A DNA stretch of 64,000 nt from Berberis thunbergii (Eukaryota; Streptophyta; Magnoliopsida; Ranunculales; Berberidaceae), in NCBI GenBank assembly GCA_003290165.1, contig QNQO01000647.1, positions 1 to 64,000 of the forward strand. The letters run 5' to 3'. Made by a program: the position numbers and the translations under genes. Positions 30,410 through 42,594 of the stretch are shown in pieces. Under the pieces are notes generated by a model. The model was not told where the DNA came from, made no database searches, and saw only the letters and a program-made list of their open reading frames with translations. Every line of letters starts with the position of its first letter. The stretch's first letter is position 1.

Positions 30410-33400
30410 TTTTTTAGCAAAAAATTAGTTTGCTTTCAAGGTTTTTGAAAACCTTCTCTCTAGCTAATCCTTTCGTCAAAGAATTAGCCGAGTTCGCATC
30501 AGTTCGTACATGATCCAATCTCACAGCACCAGTATATTGAATTCTCTAACCGTACTGTGCTTACGACGTATTTGTCGTTTCTTGCCGTTATAATAACGGT
30601 TCTGTATTTTTCGCAATAGCCGCGGTACTATCGCACTGGATCAAGACAGCTGGAATCAGTCTTTCCCATAAAGGGATCTCTGCTAGCAGGTTTCTCAACC
30701 AACCTGCTTCTTCACTAGCCGTAGCTAATGCTATAATCTCTGACTCCATCGTGGACTGTGCTAAAATGGTCTGTTTCTTTGATTTCCAAGAAACAGCTCC
30801 AACAGCTATATTGAAAATATAGCTACTGGTGGCTTTGGAGTCATCTGAAAGGGTGTTCCAATCAGCATCGCTATATCCTTCAAGGACAGCGGAAAACTTC
30901 TGTAATCCGAGGTTCGTAGTCCTCTTAAGGTACCTCATGACCTTTTCAATTGCATCAATAAGGCTCCTTGAAATCTAAGGGAAACCTTCTATACTGAAAA
31001 TACATAGTAATCGGGGCCAAGGAGTTAAGAAGATCGTTTCCGTTTACTTCTCCTAGGCTCAGATTCTATGACTTTATCAGTTTCATGCATCCTTATCATA
31101 GGCACGTTATTTGAGGATATACCCCCACTATTCCTCGAAATAACCCCCACTATGCCTCGAAAATAAATGCAATTTATCTTTTCATGAAAATTTCCTTGAG
31201 AAACAAAAAAATATTTCACAAAAAATCAGAATCCACAAAATTATTTTAGCAAAATAAGTATATCCTTATTCTCATTTTATTCATCTTGCTATTCTCATTT
31301 TTCTTTTAAGTTCAAGGATCAACTAAGTATATCATTAGAACACGTACTTAAATTCAGCTTCTGAATTTTTCAAACTTTGATGTAAACATCAAGCTATATT
31401 TGTTCAGCCTCTGGGAATTTAGTTGCAAACTTTGATAACAAAGTTCCGCAACAAAATCAAGCAATAGCTTCAATTGATCTATATTGTCATCAACATCATC
31501 ATCATGAGAACTTATCCTTTCCATAAGAATACATGTCCTCATGTGGAAGTTCGATCAACTTATGGTCTTAGCAAAATCATTTATGTATAGATATCAAGAA
31601 CAAAATCCACAGGTCAATCTGTATATAAATGATTCCTTATAGCCTCCTTATGTCAGCTTAACATCAAACATCAACTATTACATTAAACACATGGTTTTTC
31701 TTTCCATCAATTGTATTGATAAATAGAGGCATTCTAATTTGCACAATAGATCAATTATTGTTCTCATCAAAATAGACTAAATCATCCAAAATGCATAACA
31801 TAATTATCATATAACTGCATACTCATTATCTAAAGAGTAACATGCATATATGATATTATTCACTTCTCACGAAATGTTCAAATGAAATTTAGTGATTCAG
31901 ATTTCATGATATTCCAACTCAGAAAGCCTAAAAGAGCAGCTATTTCATAGTTAAATTTCTATGAAATTTAAATTTAAAGCATGGTGCTCTATTCCTCCAA
32001 GGTTTTAGAGTTTAGACTACATTTTACATGTCAACATGTGTATATGTATGTCAATCTCTAACTACGTTAATCATAATTAATATGATTTCAATATGGTAGT
32101 AAAGTCACCATAAAAATATCTTTAAAAAAAAATACACAACATGGTAAACCACCATTATAGATAAAGATATCTGATATTGCAAACGTAGTTGTAAAACTCT
32201 AAATCATGTGGATCTTTAAATGTAAACCCCTTTCTAAACTTTTCAAATATTACCATGTATTGTGTCCTTGCATAGATTCTACCATAACCAATTTATAGAA
32301 TAAATAAATGGAGAAACTTGCTTTCAACACAATTTCACAACAAAACACTACTACCCAAGGATACATAAAAGCAACATAGTGCAAAAAAAACTAAACTTCA
32401 ATCCTTGGAACAAATTTTGTTTAGGCGAATGGGATTCATAACAAATAGACACATTGAAGCAACATAGCAATAACATACACTTCCTTGAATAGTCCAACTT
32501 GTACAAAACAAGGAAAGTGTCCCATTCATATATTTTGTTTGGCTCTTCAAAAGAAATATTTCAAAGCTTTCATAAATACATATCCTCATTTATTACTTTT
32601 AGACTTATATGGCTTTCATAAACATGGTTGCTACTCAATTTTTATGTTTGTTACATAACAGGAAAAGATTCTCAAACTCAATTGAAGGATTTTTCCAATC
32701 AACGAGCGTATAACTAATACATGAGAATCATGAGGATATAACTTATTCTATAACCATGAATAAGAGTCAAAATCAAACTACACATAATCATCCTTGCATA
32801 ACAAAACAGTATGTCAATAAGCTTATAGATCACAACTTCTACTAATATTTTCTCATCAAAGTAATGTTTGCCAACCTATCCTTGGATCCCTTTGAATCAA
32901 GGAATAGTCCATAGCTAAAGTCAGTATCATAAGTCAACTTCACTTCTAGTGTACATTATTTTGTAGGAAATGAAGCATATAGATCAAAGACATATTTTTG
33001 TTACCAACAATTGGATCAATTTCTAAGTTCCTGACTCAGAAATTTTATGCTAACGAAAAGCATTGAGTTCAGAATATTAACTGTTCATTGCTAATCTATA
33101 TATATCCATCTATATACGATTCACTTCTTTTACACTTAACTCAAATCTTATGTGTGATCACATGTGTGCATTCTTGTATTACAAATATATGCAAACTTTG
33201 TTTAGCAGATTCTGTATTTGTAATCATGGCAGAAAGAACACGTCTTAAAATTGTTGGAGCTGATTATATGGATCAGCACCTATAATGTCACAGTAAGACA
33301 TTCCCAAGTATTAAAAAATACTCATATACTGACCATGTTTGCTAGTATAATGTAATGGATGTTTTACTCAAGCAAATTCCAATATGCAAATATAAAGCAT

Positions 33401-34320
33401 AAAATCCATCCAAACATTAAGCATACTAACAATAGCAAATGCAAATAAGCATACTAATGTAAGCAAACATTCTTTGAAATTAAACAAAGGAAATCTATGA
33501 AGTAAATTCATTCTTAACATACCTGTCTGTTGTAATTTCTGTATAAGATTCAACTGCTGTAAACAAAGGAGCGAATGTACCAATTTTGCTTGGGTTGAGT
33601 CGCCGACTAGGTCGCTCTCTTTAAGATGTTTCGCGGCTCTGCCAAAGATTGTGCTAGCAGTTTCGTAGCCCCGCCGTCCCCAGGATAAAACAGCCCAGAA
33701 TCTTCTCTGTCTCGTTCAAAAATGCACAATAGATGAACGGTATACTAATCACCCTTAATCTCCTTATTTGCTCGGAACCAAAATATCGTTGTAATTCAGC
33801 AAGAAGCAGATACAAAACAAAGACTGTTTTTGAAGAACTGATATAAGACTGTTTTGCAAAAACTTGATGCTGGACTGATTTTGCAAGAACTGAATGCTGG
33901 AAGTGTTTTTGATTTCGAAGAAGCAAGCAAGACTGATTTTGCAATGACTCTGATTCGAAGATGCAAGATTCAAATCTCGAAGAACATGATTTTGTAAAAG
34001 CAAGACTGTTTTTGTTTTTCTGTTTCAGATTCTGGAGATGCTCACAAATTAACTGGATGCAAGAACTGGAAGAAGCATAACTATTTTTGCTAAAAACAGA
34101 TTTGAAGAACTGTTTCGGATTAGCTCACAATAGTTTCTCTTTTTTTTTTTTTTTCTTAAGCTCTAATAATGATTGTATTTATAGAAAGACAACGAGGAAA
34201 CGTGGAGCAGATAGTGGCGTGATGTATGCCAGAAAACACGGAGCCGTTTCAGTCCTCTTTTCAGATTTTTTAAATTCGTTTAAGAAAGAATTGTTTTAGC
34301 AAAAAATTAGTTTGCTTTCT
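30410..34320 (-). mobile_element. Decayed Ty1/copia element, minus strand
   Basis: The minus strand contains a Copia RNase H end and part of the integrase-RT linker (30.4-31.2 kb), then about 2.4 kb of AT-rich DNA without readable coding (31.2-33.6 kb). A GC-richer LTR- or leader-like stretch follows at about 33600-34320. The direct repeat of TTTTAGCAAAAAATTAG at both sides may be what remains of the LTRs. No intact RT or integrase core is present. Confidence 0.5.
30425..31219 (-). pseudogene. Copia RNase H remnant with internal deletion
   Basis: 31219-31025 reads a Copia integrase/RT linker ending EPRRSKRKRSS. After a stop and frame change comes LGPDYYVFS-like text, normally at the RT entrance, joined without RT to IDAIEKVMRYLKRTTNLGLQ (about 30960). 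RNase H follows (EGYSDADWNTLSDDSKATSS, SWKSKKQTILAQSTMESEI, IQCDSTAAIAKN), breaks near 30590, and continues in other frames to LTKGLARERVFKNLESK. The whole RT has been deleted. Family: Copia, by the SDADW, WKSKKQ and QCDS motifs. Confidence 0.8.
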
Positions 34321-34603
34321 AAATGACCCGACCCGTCGGACAAGATACCCCTATCTCTCCCCTCCTCATAAAATAGTGGTACCCCTAAGGGGTCCAAACT
34401 CAAGTCCTAACTATCTTCTTATATACTCTTTCTCAAAGAGGTATATAGTTGATATGAGACTATTCATGTGATACAAAAATCAAACTAGGGGAGAGGTCCA
34501 ACGTTCAATTCCAGGTTAACACACAATTTATTTTATTTTAAAAACCCATATTTTCCAACACACCCTCATCGAACCACTTCTTACTCTGGTCCGGTGAGGG
34601 AGC

Positions 34604-34828
34604 TCATTGAGTAAGTGGCAGCAGGAGCAATTCATCCAGATATTGGTACAAGTTCTGGAGGCAACTTAGTATGTTGCATATTGACGATGAAGTTGATGAG
34701 GTAGCTTCCATAGCATTTAATTGGAACCACTGTTCATTGACTTTCAGAAGGAGGGGATGGGGGTTGGAGGGAACACTTTCTGAGCAGACATGGTAAGAAA
34801 TTTTGGTGGAAGCAGGGAATGCAACCAT
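34604..34828 (-). pseudogene. DUF241 N-terminal fragment
   Basis: Starts MVAFPASTKISYHVCSESVP, then HPLLLKVNEQWFQLNAMEAT and LDELLLLPLTQ, and runs into a stop at 34604. This is the first quarter (75 codons) of a DUF241 gene, ending exactly at the conserved LPLTQ block. The sequence beyond (below 34600) is unrelated, so the gene was cut by a rearrangement or insertion. Same strand as the intact gene at 37.6 kb. Confidence 0.8.
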
Positions 34829-34884
34829 TTCGATTTTCAGAAGAACTGAAGTGAACAACTAAGTTTTGGTAGAAAGTTGTATTT

Positions 34885-35625
34885 TTTTAAGGCTGTGGAC
34901 GTGACCTGCGCCATTGCCGCGCCATGCACCACACCAGATAACAACGTCTCGCCTCAGCCAGCGCCCCACACCAAGGCAGTGGAAGTGGCCTCGCCCCAGA
35001 CTACGCCCTGTACCAAGACAGGGGTTGAGGCTTCGCCTCAGCCAGCGCCCTGCAACCCATTTATCGGTGCTACTAGCATAGAGCTAGGGGGTGCTATACA
35101 GGGTCAGCAAGTGCAGGAATATTCGGAAGATGATTTGCAGTCTCTACTCAGGTTAAAGAGACATTTTGACAAATATGATATCAAATCCTCCCCGGATTAT
35201 AAAAGAGTCGGAGACAATTTGAATCAGGCTATATCTTTGTTCAGAGAAAATAGGTTACTTCGACCGCCGACTTATGACCTCAGTATACTCGAAAGTTCTA
35301 GTGAGGATAGTGATGACGTCAACTCAGAACCTGAGCTTGATCCACAGGTAGCGAACAGTGATTTGGCTTTAGGGGCTATGTCAGACGGAAAGATGAATAA
35401 GAGGCGCCACACCAAAGATATCAGCATTTGTCCCCGTAAATCCAATAGAACGAGGACAAAAACCAAAAGGTACAAAGATTGATTGGTGCATCCTATCTTT
35501 TGTGAGGCTTTGTTTCGGCTTTTTAGTTAACCCTATTGGGTCAGTCATGTAGCCTTCGGGCGTGGTTTTTATATGAATAAAATGGATATTCTTATTAAAA
35601 AAAAAAAAAAAAAAAAAAAAAAGAA
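34885..35625 (+). mobile_element. LINE-derived fragment with poly-A
   Basis: An ORF1 C-terminal segment, a short 3' UTR and an A run of about 25 (35599-35624) are present, with ORF2 absent. It starts just upstream of the DUF241 stub's start. The acidic coding region is homologous to the one at 44.0-44.2 kb. Confidence 0.6.
34904..35482 (+). pseudogene. LINE ORF1 C-terminal region
   Basis: Open frame of about 190 codons with no natural start. Pro/Thr-rich imperfect repeats (EVASPQTTPCTK, EASPQPAPCN) open it. Then come a helical part (LLRLKRHFDKYDIKSSPDYK), ENRLL, and the acidic block SSEDSDDVNSEPELD followed by LALGAMSD. The end is very basic (RKSNRTRTKTKRYKD). The ENR-SSDDSD-SEPEL-LGxxSD series aligns with 44.0-44.2 kb, so this is the same LINE ORF1. 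The RNA-binding and zinc-knuckle parts are missing (5' truncation). Confidence 0.55.
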
Positions 35626-37550
35626 AATCTCATGGTGTTGATTTCTTAGGCTGTCATGTCGTGGATTTTCCAGTCTTTTGGCTTGGCAGTTCTTAACTAC
35701 TCACGTATAAAGAAACTGAAACAATGGGTGACTTTAAGAACGAAAACAAAAATTGTGAATTACCATGTTTTGGTGCATGGTTGATGGTCTCATTTAGTTA
35801 ACAAATGGAGCATAATATTTGAAGAAACAACCATTTGCATGCACATTAGAATAAGAACAATGTGTGGTAAACTTTGAAATAGTTGCAGTTCTTTAATTTA
35901 AAGAATAAAACACTAGCCACAACAGAAGTAGAACACAAAGGGAAACCTACCCCAAAGTTCCTATTATTTTTGCACAACTTTGAAATTATATTATGACACT
36001 TTGAAACATTGCTTTTGGTTCTGTTCACAAGTAACCCCCCAACCCGCCCCAAATTAACTCCTAAACCTTGGGCAAACGGTAATTTTGTCATATTACGTAG
36101 CATTTAAGACACTGTTTTCTAAAGTTCCATGCAATGTAAGATATGATTGGTTCATCAAGTCAAGTATATGACAGTTCAATCAGTGTATTACTAGTTCAAA
36201 CTTCTAATTATGTCGAAACTATACCCCATAATGACAGTTCAATCAGTGGATTACCTAACAAAGAAAACAGGGTAACAATGCTGTATTTGTTTTGGGTAAC
36301 CAACCATCACAACTAGGCTGAACAAGATACCCCAACATTTTAATATTAAACAAACGGTGACCAAAGTCGTCGTCTTCAGAACCAGCTGTGCTATTACTAT
36401 AAACTGAATTACAATGCAGATAAGAAAGAATACCATCAGATAAGACAGAACCCCAATACTCAAATCGATTTCAACGTCAGAAGGTTTCAGCACATAATGG
36501 TTCTTTTAATTTTGTTGTGCTCAACTGGCATGCCAACTTTCCCCTCTTCACCAAATACCATAAAGAATTCAGAAATCTCTTCTCCCGTGACTTCCATGTG
36601 GTCGTATAAATAAACTATTTTTTAAAATCTATATTTTATTTAACAACATTGTTAAGCCACCAACACCAATGGCAATAGACATGAACCATAATAAGAGCAT
36701 TATAACACAAATGAGCCAACGAATGTAACCATTGTTAGTTCACATCGAAGAAATCAAGAACCATAATCATAAAATAATCAAGAGACCAAGAACCATAATC
36801 ATTGAAAACTAATAATAATCAAGGAATCAAGAACTTCCCCCATTCAAGATTGCAAATACTATTAGCTTCTCTACCATTGAAAGCATAAAGATTGACATAC
36901 ATTTAGAGCAGAAAAACTAAATTAGTAAATCGAAGGTGAACCTGGATTATTGATTCACAAATCAAGAACAATGTGATGTGAATTGAAGGAGTAAGGACCG
37001 TCTCTCTCTGTCCTTTGAATTAGGGTTAGGGTTTTATTATTTCAGTCAAGAGAGAGTTCTCGCGCATTTGCAACAGCCGCACTCGAGCAAAACAATTTGC
37101 CGATCCGTTTCCGTTCTGGAAATAAATCAGTGGGCTTTGGCTTATCTGGAAATCCTTTTCGGAAATCCTTTGGCTTATCTACAATTTGTAGATAATTTGT
37201 TTTTTTTTTTTTTTTAATTTGTTAAACGCCTTGTAGATCAAGTTAATTAGGAGAGAGTGACCCCACTCCCATTTAAGATAATTAACCAAATCGTTTTAAT
37301 AAATTTTTTTTTTTTTGTAATTATAAGATAAAATTCCTGGTGCATATGTTTTGATTGAAGATGTACAGAAACCCCAATATGGAAGACCAATCAGTCTAAG
37401 ATGCACAAAATAAAGATCAGGAATTGGCAAATAGCAGTATAGATGCACAAAATAAAGATCAGGAATTTGAAGTGTAAAAATGGTATCAATCTGTATTGAG
37501 TATACATATACAAGTGTACAGTTTTCGCTTTACATGATTTGTCGTAAAGA
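35626..37550. other. Intergenic stretch with a telo-box
   Basis: AT-rich with no supported gene. At about 37020-37036 the sequence TTAGGGTTAGGGTTTT contains two telomere-type units (telo-box), an element often found near transcription start sites of plant housekeeping genes; on the minus strand it reads AAACCCTAACCCTAA. TATAGATGCACAAAATAAAG-type text is repeated at about 37395 and 37441 just before the DUF241 3' end. Confidence 0.45.
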
Positions 37551-38384
37551 CTAATTAAGAGAATTCAAAAGGAACACTCTGAGTTTGATCAAATGCTTGA
37601 ATGTGCTTTCTAATCCATCGTCGAGATCTTTGAGGCTCAACTCCAATGCTTCCAGCTCTTTTAGTGCATTTTGAAGGTGTACACTTTCAAGCCCTTTGCA
37701 TGACTTCTTGGTGGTGATTGCATTTAATGCAAGATCAACTTGCACCACTTCGCTCTTGTTAACTTGTTCACTTTCACATGCTATGCGTTTGGTGTGCCTC
37801 AGTTTTGAAACCAAAGACCAATTTGAACGTGTTTTAGGTATGGAAACAAATGCCAAGAGAGACTCGAACATGGAGATTGTCAGTCCCTCTACTTCTCTAA
37901 CCATGGCAACAACATCACGGCCATTGGTTAAGAGTGTAAACTCGCGTTTGTTCTCTGTTTTCTTCAAACTTTGAATGCACTTGCGGATCTCCTTGCTCAT
38001 CTTCTTTCTTGCGATCATATATGTACTGATTTCATCACCATGGCTTCTCCTCCTTAAGACAGATTGTAAATCTCTTGCGTTTTCCTTCATTTGGGAGAAA
38101 ACATCTCTCACCGTGCCACACGCATCCACAAGCCTAAGAGATCCTTCCAACATCTCGTCAGCCCATTTCTCATGTGTGAGTGACAATTGAACCAAATCAT
38201 TAAGACAATTGTACAAACCATTTAAGCCACTCATATACTGGCAAATTGATGATGACGATGAAGATGTGGCTTCTGAAGCCTTTAATCTGCACAATTGTTC
38301 CTCAACTTTCAGGGTGAGTGGATGAGAGTTTGAAGGCAGGCTGATGGATCTAATATGCTTTAGGTTCATAGCAGAGGAAGCCAT
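37551..38384 (-). CDS. DUF241 domain protein (intact)
   Basis: Intact single-exon gene of 277 codons, TAG at 37551-37553. The start is chosen at the ATG at 38384 (AAAATGGCTTCC), because MASSAMNLKHIRSISLPSNS aligns with the paralogues; an in-frame ATG 20 codons upstream gives a non-conserved extension. Domain landmarks: SHPLTLKVEEQLCRLK, EGSLRLVDACGTVRDV, SVLRRRSHGDE, YMIARKKMSKEIRKC, MVREVEGLTISMFESLL, NWSLVSKL, ELEALELSLKDLDDGLE and LIKLRVFLLNSLN. There is no signal peptide or membrane helix, and the function is unknown as for the family. The 5' end and promoter are duplicated at 51.27-51.76 kb. Confidence 0.9.
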   Translation of the reverse strand: MASSAMNLKHIRSISLPSNSHPLTLKVEEQLCRLKASEATSSSSSSICQYMSGLNGLYNCLNDLVQLSLTHEKWADEMLEGSLRLVDACGTVRDVFSQMKENARDLQSVLRRRSHGDEISTYMIARKKMSKEIRKCIQSLKKTENKREFTLLTNGRDVVAMVREVEGLTISMFESLLAFVSIPKTRSNWSLVSKLRHTKRIACESEQVNKSEVVQVDLALNAITTKKSCKGLESVHLQNALKELEALELSLKDLDDGLESTFKHLIKLRVFLLNSLN

Positions 38385-38800
38385 TTTGTTTTTCTTCTTG
38401 AAACAAATATTGCAGTGAAGACTAATGAGTCCTTGAATCAACACATAGAGAGATTTATATATGCAAACACATTCAATAATACAAGGGAGACAAGAAGAAT
38501 CTCATCCGCCTCATCACAAGGTTGTGTAGGCATGCATGCAAGTGATATTGATCTGAGATCCAACATTATAATAGGCGATGTTTTTCAATGTCTCTTTTGT
38601 GTTTAAAGCTTCTAAATTATGAATCATTTGTTGGTGTAACAATGCAATAAGTGATGAGATCAATATAAAGTATGAAGATATATGAATATTATGTGCACGG
38701 ATGGCATCGCATATTATCTCCTGGCTAGCTACCCAACAGAGATGGTAAGTAATAATGGCCATGTGATTACCAACTTAGACAGAGAGTTCTTGAATGCCGC
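38385..38800 (-). promoter_or_regulatory. Upstream region of the minus-strand DUF241 gene
   Basis: This block is repeated nearly base for base at 51371-51760 (shared GAGATTTATATATGCAAACAC, which contains a TATATA box at about 38455, about 75 bp before the ATG). Conservation between the two copies reflects duplication, not necessarily function. Confidence 0.5.
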
Positions 38801-39370
38801 ATGGTAAGGACAAGCATTGGCTTTATGTAACCTTAAATTAATCAAAGAAGAAGTGGAATGAGGATTTTCCACTGAAACCCCAACTTGTCAATTTTGTTCG
38901 AATGGTTATTCAAATTATATCTTGGGGATGTGCTTGTTTCAAAAGAAAAAAAACTTCAGAAAAAAAATTGTCAAAGTGAGGAGTGGGGGAGATAGTGGGA
39001 GGAACTAGGAAGAGGAAGACAACATATGATCATGGCTTATGAAGTATGGATATACCCAATGTACCCGTGTTGGATACACTCCCAATGCCTGCCATCGATA
39101 CATCTAGGATATACCACAAATATAGTGAAAATGGGTATATCTCATGGTCGGTGGCTAGGATACGGCACTGATATGGCTAAAAGAATTTATTTTCGCTATT
39201 TTTCTTTGCAAATTGTGGGACTAGGATGGGCTATGGACTTTTTTTGTTGGATGCGCATGTTTAGAATGCATATATTTGAGAATTGCGATAGATTTTTGGT
39301 ATTTAACAAATTAAAATGATAATCATATGACTATAGTGTTTTTGTATTTATGTTTATAACTTATCAAATG
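38801..39370. other. Intergenic / old repeat
   Basis: No gene. About 39045-39180 contains TACCCGTGTTGGATACAC and related phrases, and similar text (ATACCCGTGCCCCTACC) resumes at about 42665 beyond the LINE insertion. An older repeat may therefore have been split by that insertion. Confidence 0.4.
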
Positions 39371-39419
39371 TGATTCATTACTTTTTTTTTTTTTTTTTTT
39401 TTTAATAAAACGAGTAGGG

Positions 39420-39821
39420 TTATTTAGGATCCCTGAACCTTAGAAATGAATTACAATCACTCTTACATTCACTCGTTACATCATCCACAGGACAAAAAAC
39501 TTGCTTAAAATCTACACCTAAGAACCTAATTAGTTCTAGAATCACCGTCTCCAAGTTGGGGAGTAACCCTGCAAAGTGTTCTGCTACTAAAGAAGTTGCA
39601 TGATAGACCTGCCATAGCTTGTCTTCCTCATAAGTACCAATCAAACCTTTAATCACGCTCATGACGTGGTTTATACCTAATGTGGGCCCCAGGATGTACG
39701 AGAAGTCGTCGTAAGGATACGAACCACAATGAATCCTGATATAAAAACCATTGAATGCTAGCACTAATCTAGCATCCATACAAGGTTCTAATAAACATTT
39801 GCATTCTACTTGTATTATCAT
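39420..39821 (-). pseudogene. Unrecognised ORF in LINE 3' region
   Basis: Open for 133 codons on the minus strand, beginning shortly after the ORF1 stop. It reads MIIQVECKCLLEPCMDARLV, then FAGLLPNLETVILELIRFLG. No endonuclease (WNxRG) or RT motif is present, and I do not recognise it. It could be a chance frame in the 3' UTR or a leftover of an unrelated sequence. Confidence 0.25.
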
Positions 39822-39827
39822 CAGCAG

Positions 39828-41897
39828 TTACCTGAATTTAGGATTTGTCTTCTTGCTTCGAGAAGACCTTCGAGGAACATCTACCGTGGGAGTTTGTATT
39901 GTGGTAACCTCCCGTTCTTTTTCACTAGTGTTTTGCCCCGCCTTTGCTGCTTCTTTTTCAAGTGAAGTTTGAAATTCAGCAACCACTGCCTCCATGCCTA
40001 TTCGTCCAATTGCTGACTGCACAGCCTTAACGTTTTGGGGTGTTAGGCAAGCCATGAGCGTTGTGGGATCTTCCCCAGTCCTCCGTAACCAGCGATCGCG
40101 CGAAGTACCTCCACTACTTGCATTTGGTTTTCCTCGGAGTTAGATATGGGGTAGACAGACCTGGCTCCACTGCTACTTTAGCGTCTGAATCCGCAGCCTG
40201 ATTCGCTGTTTCAATCCCTTTGGGCGAGTAACCTGCATCCCTACAATCATCCAACAACCCAAACTCTGCCTGCTGATCTGTTTCAGCGCCTGCTGTCTGG
40301 ATCGCAGCAGTTGGTACTTGTAAGTCAGCCTGTATTTCCTGTGTGACATCAGTACTAGACGGCTTCTTAATCGAACCAGTTCGAGGAAAGTGACCTGATT
40401 CGCGAACGGGAGAAAGAGCTCCAGCTGCGACAGTTCCTGGAACCACCTCTGCTGGACCGAAACAGAGCGCAGGCTCCCCTATTTCGGTGTTGTTGGCTGG
40501 CTGAGACAGCCCATTCTGTGCGGTTAGAGACTGCGTTTCATCGGCTTTGTGCATTGGCACACCTGACATCACCGAGTGCCCAGACACCTTTTTCACACCT
40601 GAAACAAGCTGCCCAACCTGAATTTCACTAACAGTTTGTGACGCCGCCGCGTGATTAGAAAGGGTACTCTTTGATTCCGGATTGACATCCTTATCATTTG
40701 GAGTCAGCTTTGGGTGGTGTCCAAGAACCTGATCAATCTCTGAAGTTGTATACCCCGCTTCTAATAGGCATTCCTCCGTAGATTCGGATTTGACCCCGGT
40801 TTGATCATGCTCTAATTTCTGACCCGTTGTTTGAAAATCCGCTGGAGCATCCTCCTCTTCCTCAGTATTCTCCATTAGAGCCTCAAAAGTGTTTGACAAA
40901 ACCACCTTTCCTGGATCAGTTGCCCCCGGCTTGGTCTCCACGACTCCCTCCGGAATCTCCTTGCCTTTGCTATTTTTTGATCCACTCACACCCACATCCG
41001 AATTTGAAGAATTTTCCTTTCTAAGCACTGGAACATAATGTTGCTTGGTAATAATATTTCTGCCGTGGATTTGACTACCTTCTCAGTCTTACCAATGTCC
41101 GATACTCGGCCTCCGGCCTTAATGTTGACCTTCTTGCGACAAACAGTCTCCTGATGCCCTATCAAAGAACAAAAATCACAATATTTGAAACCTGGGTATT
41201 CTATCTTCTGCCAAAAACCTCTATTATTGGCTCTATCAATCCATACTCTGTTTGGTAATTTGTCTGCCAAAGTCATCTCCATGCAAACACGGGCAAAGCC
41301 CGGGCGTGACAGGCAACGAGTATGATCATCCATCCGTAAAAAACCACCAAAAGAGTTCACAATTGCTTTTAAAATAGGGGGATGAAATAAATGTAAAGGT
41401 AAATTAGGCAACTCTACCCATAACGGCACCGAGATCGGGTCCTCCTTCAAATTGAAACCATCATGCCATCGAAAAGCTTTGAACCGAACTCCACGGATCA
41501 AAAAGGAGTCTCTCGACAGAACTTTCTTTGCTTCCTCCTCAGATTGAAGGCGGACTAACACGTGCCGTTGATTTAGTAAACCGAGTGAGAAATCGCCTAA
41601 AATGCCCCAAGTTCTGTGAATCGAATCTCGAATATCTGCCAAAGTTGGTCGATAGCTGGAGAATTTTAGGACAATCACGTGTTTTTCCATGAAAACTTCT
41701 CCACGAACTTCATCCGTGGCCGTGATTCCGATTGCTGGGGCCCCTTCTTTGCAGAAACGGGTTCCTTCGACCGGAGTCTCCGCAGCGGCTTCCACCAAAA
41801 ATTTTCCCAAAATCTGGGCGAAAGAGGGCTTAGAATCCCCATGACCCGGTCCCGTGGGGGGAGGGGTGGAGGCTGGGGCCGTGACCATCACATCCAA
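39828..41897 (-). pseudogene. LINE ORF1 (DUF4283 / zinc knuckle), frameshifted
   Basis: It starts at 41897 (MDVMVTAPASTPPPTGPGHG). The N-terminal half carries an RRM-like DUF4283 fold typical of plant L1 ORF1 (DIRDSIHRTWGILGDFSLGL, RHVLVRLQSEEEA, ISVPLWVELPNLPLH, GFARVCMEM). A CCHC-type knuckle follows (CDFCSLIGHQETVC, about 41180-41140). A frameshift near 41020 continues into a long low-complexity acidic/Ser/Thr region, and after another frame change near 40085 the basic end RRSSRSKKTNPKFR stops at 39828. The protein would bind the element's RNA. With ORF2 missing, the element relied on another LINE. Confidence 0.78.
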
Positions 41898-41974
41898 AAA
41901 TCAGTCCGTACCGGCTGGCGGAGGACGGCTGTCCTGTCGGCACACCCCGTACTTGGCTCCCGTGAGAGAGAGAG

Positions 41975-42594
41975 GTGACTGATCTCGCGGCCGTGAGGCG
42001 TCCCAGCGGCGGTCGGCTAGCGGCCTGGAATGGAGGATCTCGCGGCCTGAATCGCGGCTGGATTCGCGGCCTGGATCGCGGCTTGGATGGTGGATCTCGC
42101 GGCCTGGAATGGTGGATCTCGCGGCCTGGAGATGGATTTCGCGGCCTTGAAGCCGATCGAAATCACGACCTGGAAGCGTCCAAGCGGCGGCCTGGAACAA
42201 CGTCCAAGCGACCTTCAGTCGATCTATCGGCCTGGAATGGTGGCGGCGGCGGTTGGTCAGCGCTGCTTGCAATGGTGGGGGCGGCGTTTGGGCAACCCTT
42301 CAAAAACCTATTCTCCTCTGCCTACGGAAGAGTAAATCTGTTCAATGGTGGCGGCGGAGTTTGGGTCCTCGGCCTGGAATGGTGGCGGCGGCGGTTGGTC
42401 AGCGCTGCTTGCAATGGTGGCGGCGGCGTTTGGGCTGGAATGGTGAAGGCCATGAGTGTCTCCTCCCCTCTCCAGTCTCAGTTCACCACTTGCATTGTGA
42501 TAGCCTACCACTGTTGTACATTGTAACAATTTAGCTATAGCAATGAAACAGAATTCTGTAGAAACCAAAAAAAAAAAAAAAAAAAAAAAAAAAG
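41975..42594 (+). repeat. GC-rich tandem repeats and A-tail
   Basis: Short units around TCTCGCGGCCTGGAATGG recur over 42030-42130. A longer unit (CGGCCTGGAATGGTGGCGGC, then GGTTGGTCAGCGCTGCTTGC) is present twice, at 42231 and 42371, about 140 bp apart. A non-repetitive 100-bp tail and a run of about 26 A follow (42568-42594). Open frames here on both strands come from the repetition. Confidence 0.65.

Larger units (their letters stand above)
30358..34466. repeat. 51-bp inverted repeat bounding the degenerate Copia region
   Basis: 30358-30408 and 34416-34466 are reverse complements with 2 mismatches in 51 bases (core TATACTCTTTCTCAAAGAGG, then TATATAGTTGATATG). Separately, TTTTAGCAAAAAATTAGTTT is a direct repeat at about 30412-30431 and 34295-34314. 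The arms are not joined to obvious TSDs. Confidence 0.7.

Noticed and set aside
34480..34560. Second SINE near CAACGTTCAATTCC
   Set aside because: A B-box-like word occurs, but there is no A box at the right spacing and no TSD.
41975..42526. 183-codon Gly/Trp/Arg-rich ORF
   Set aside because: Open in several frames on both strands because of GC-rich tandem repeats.
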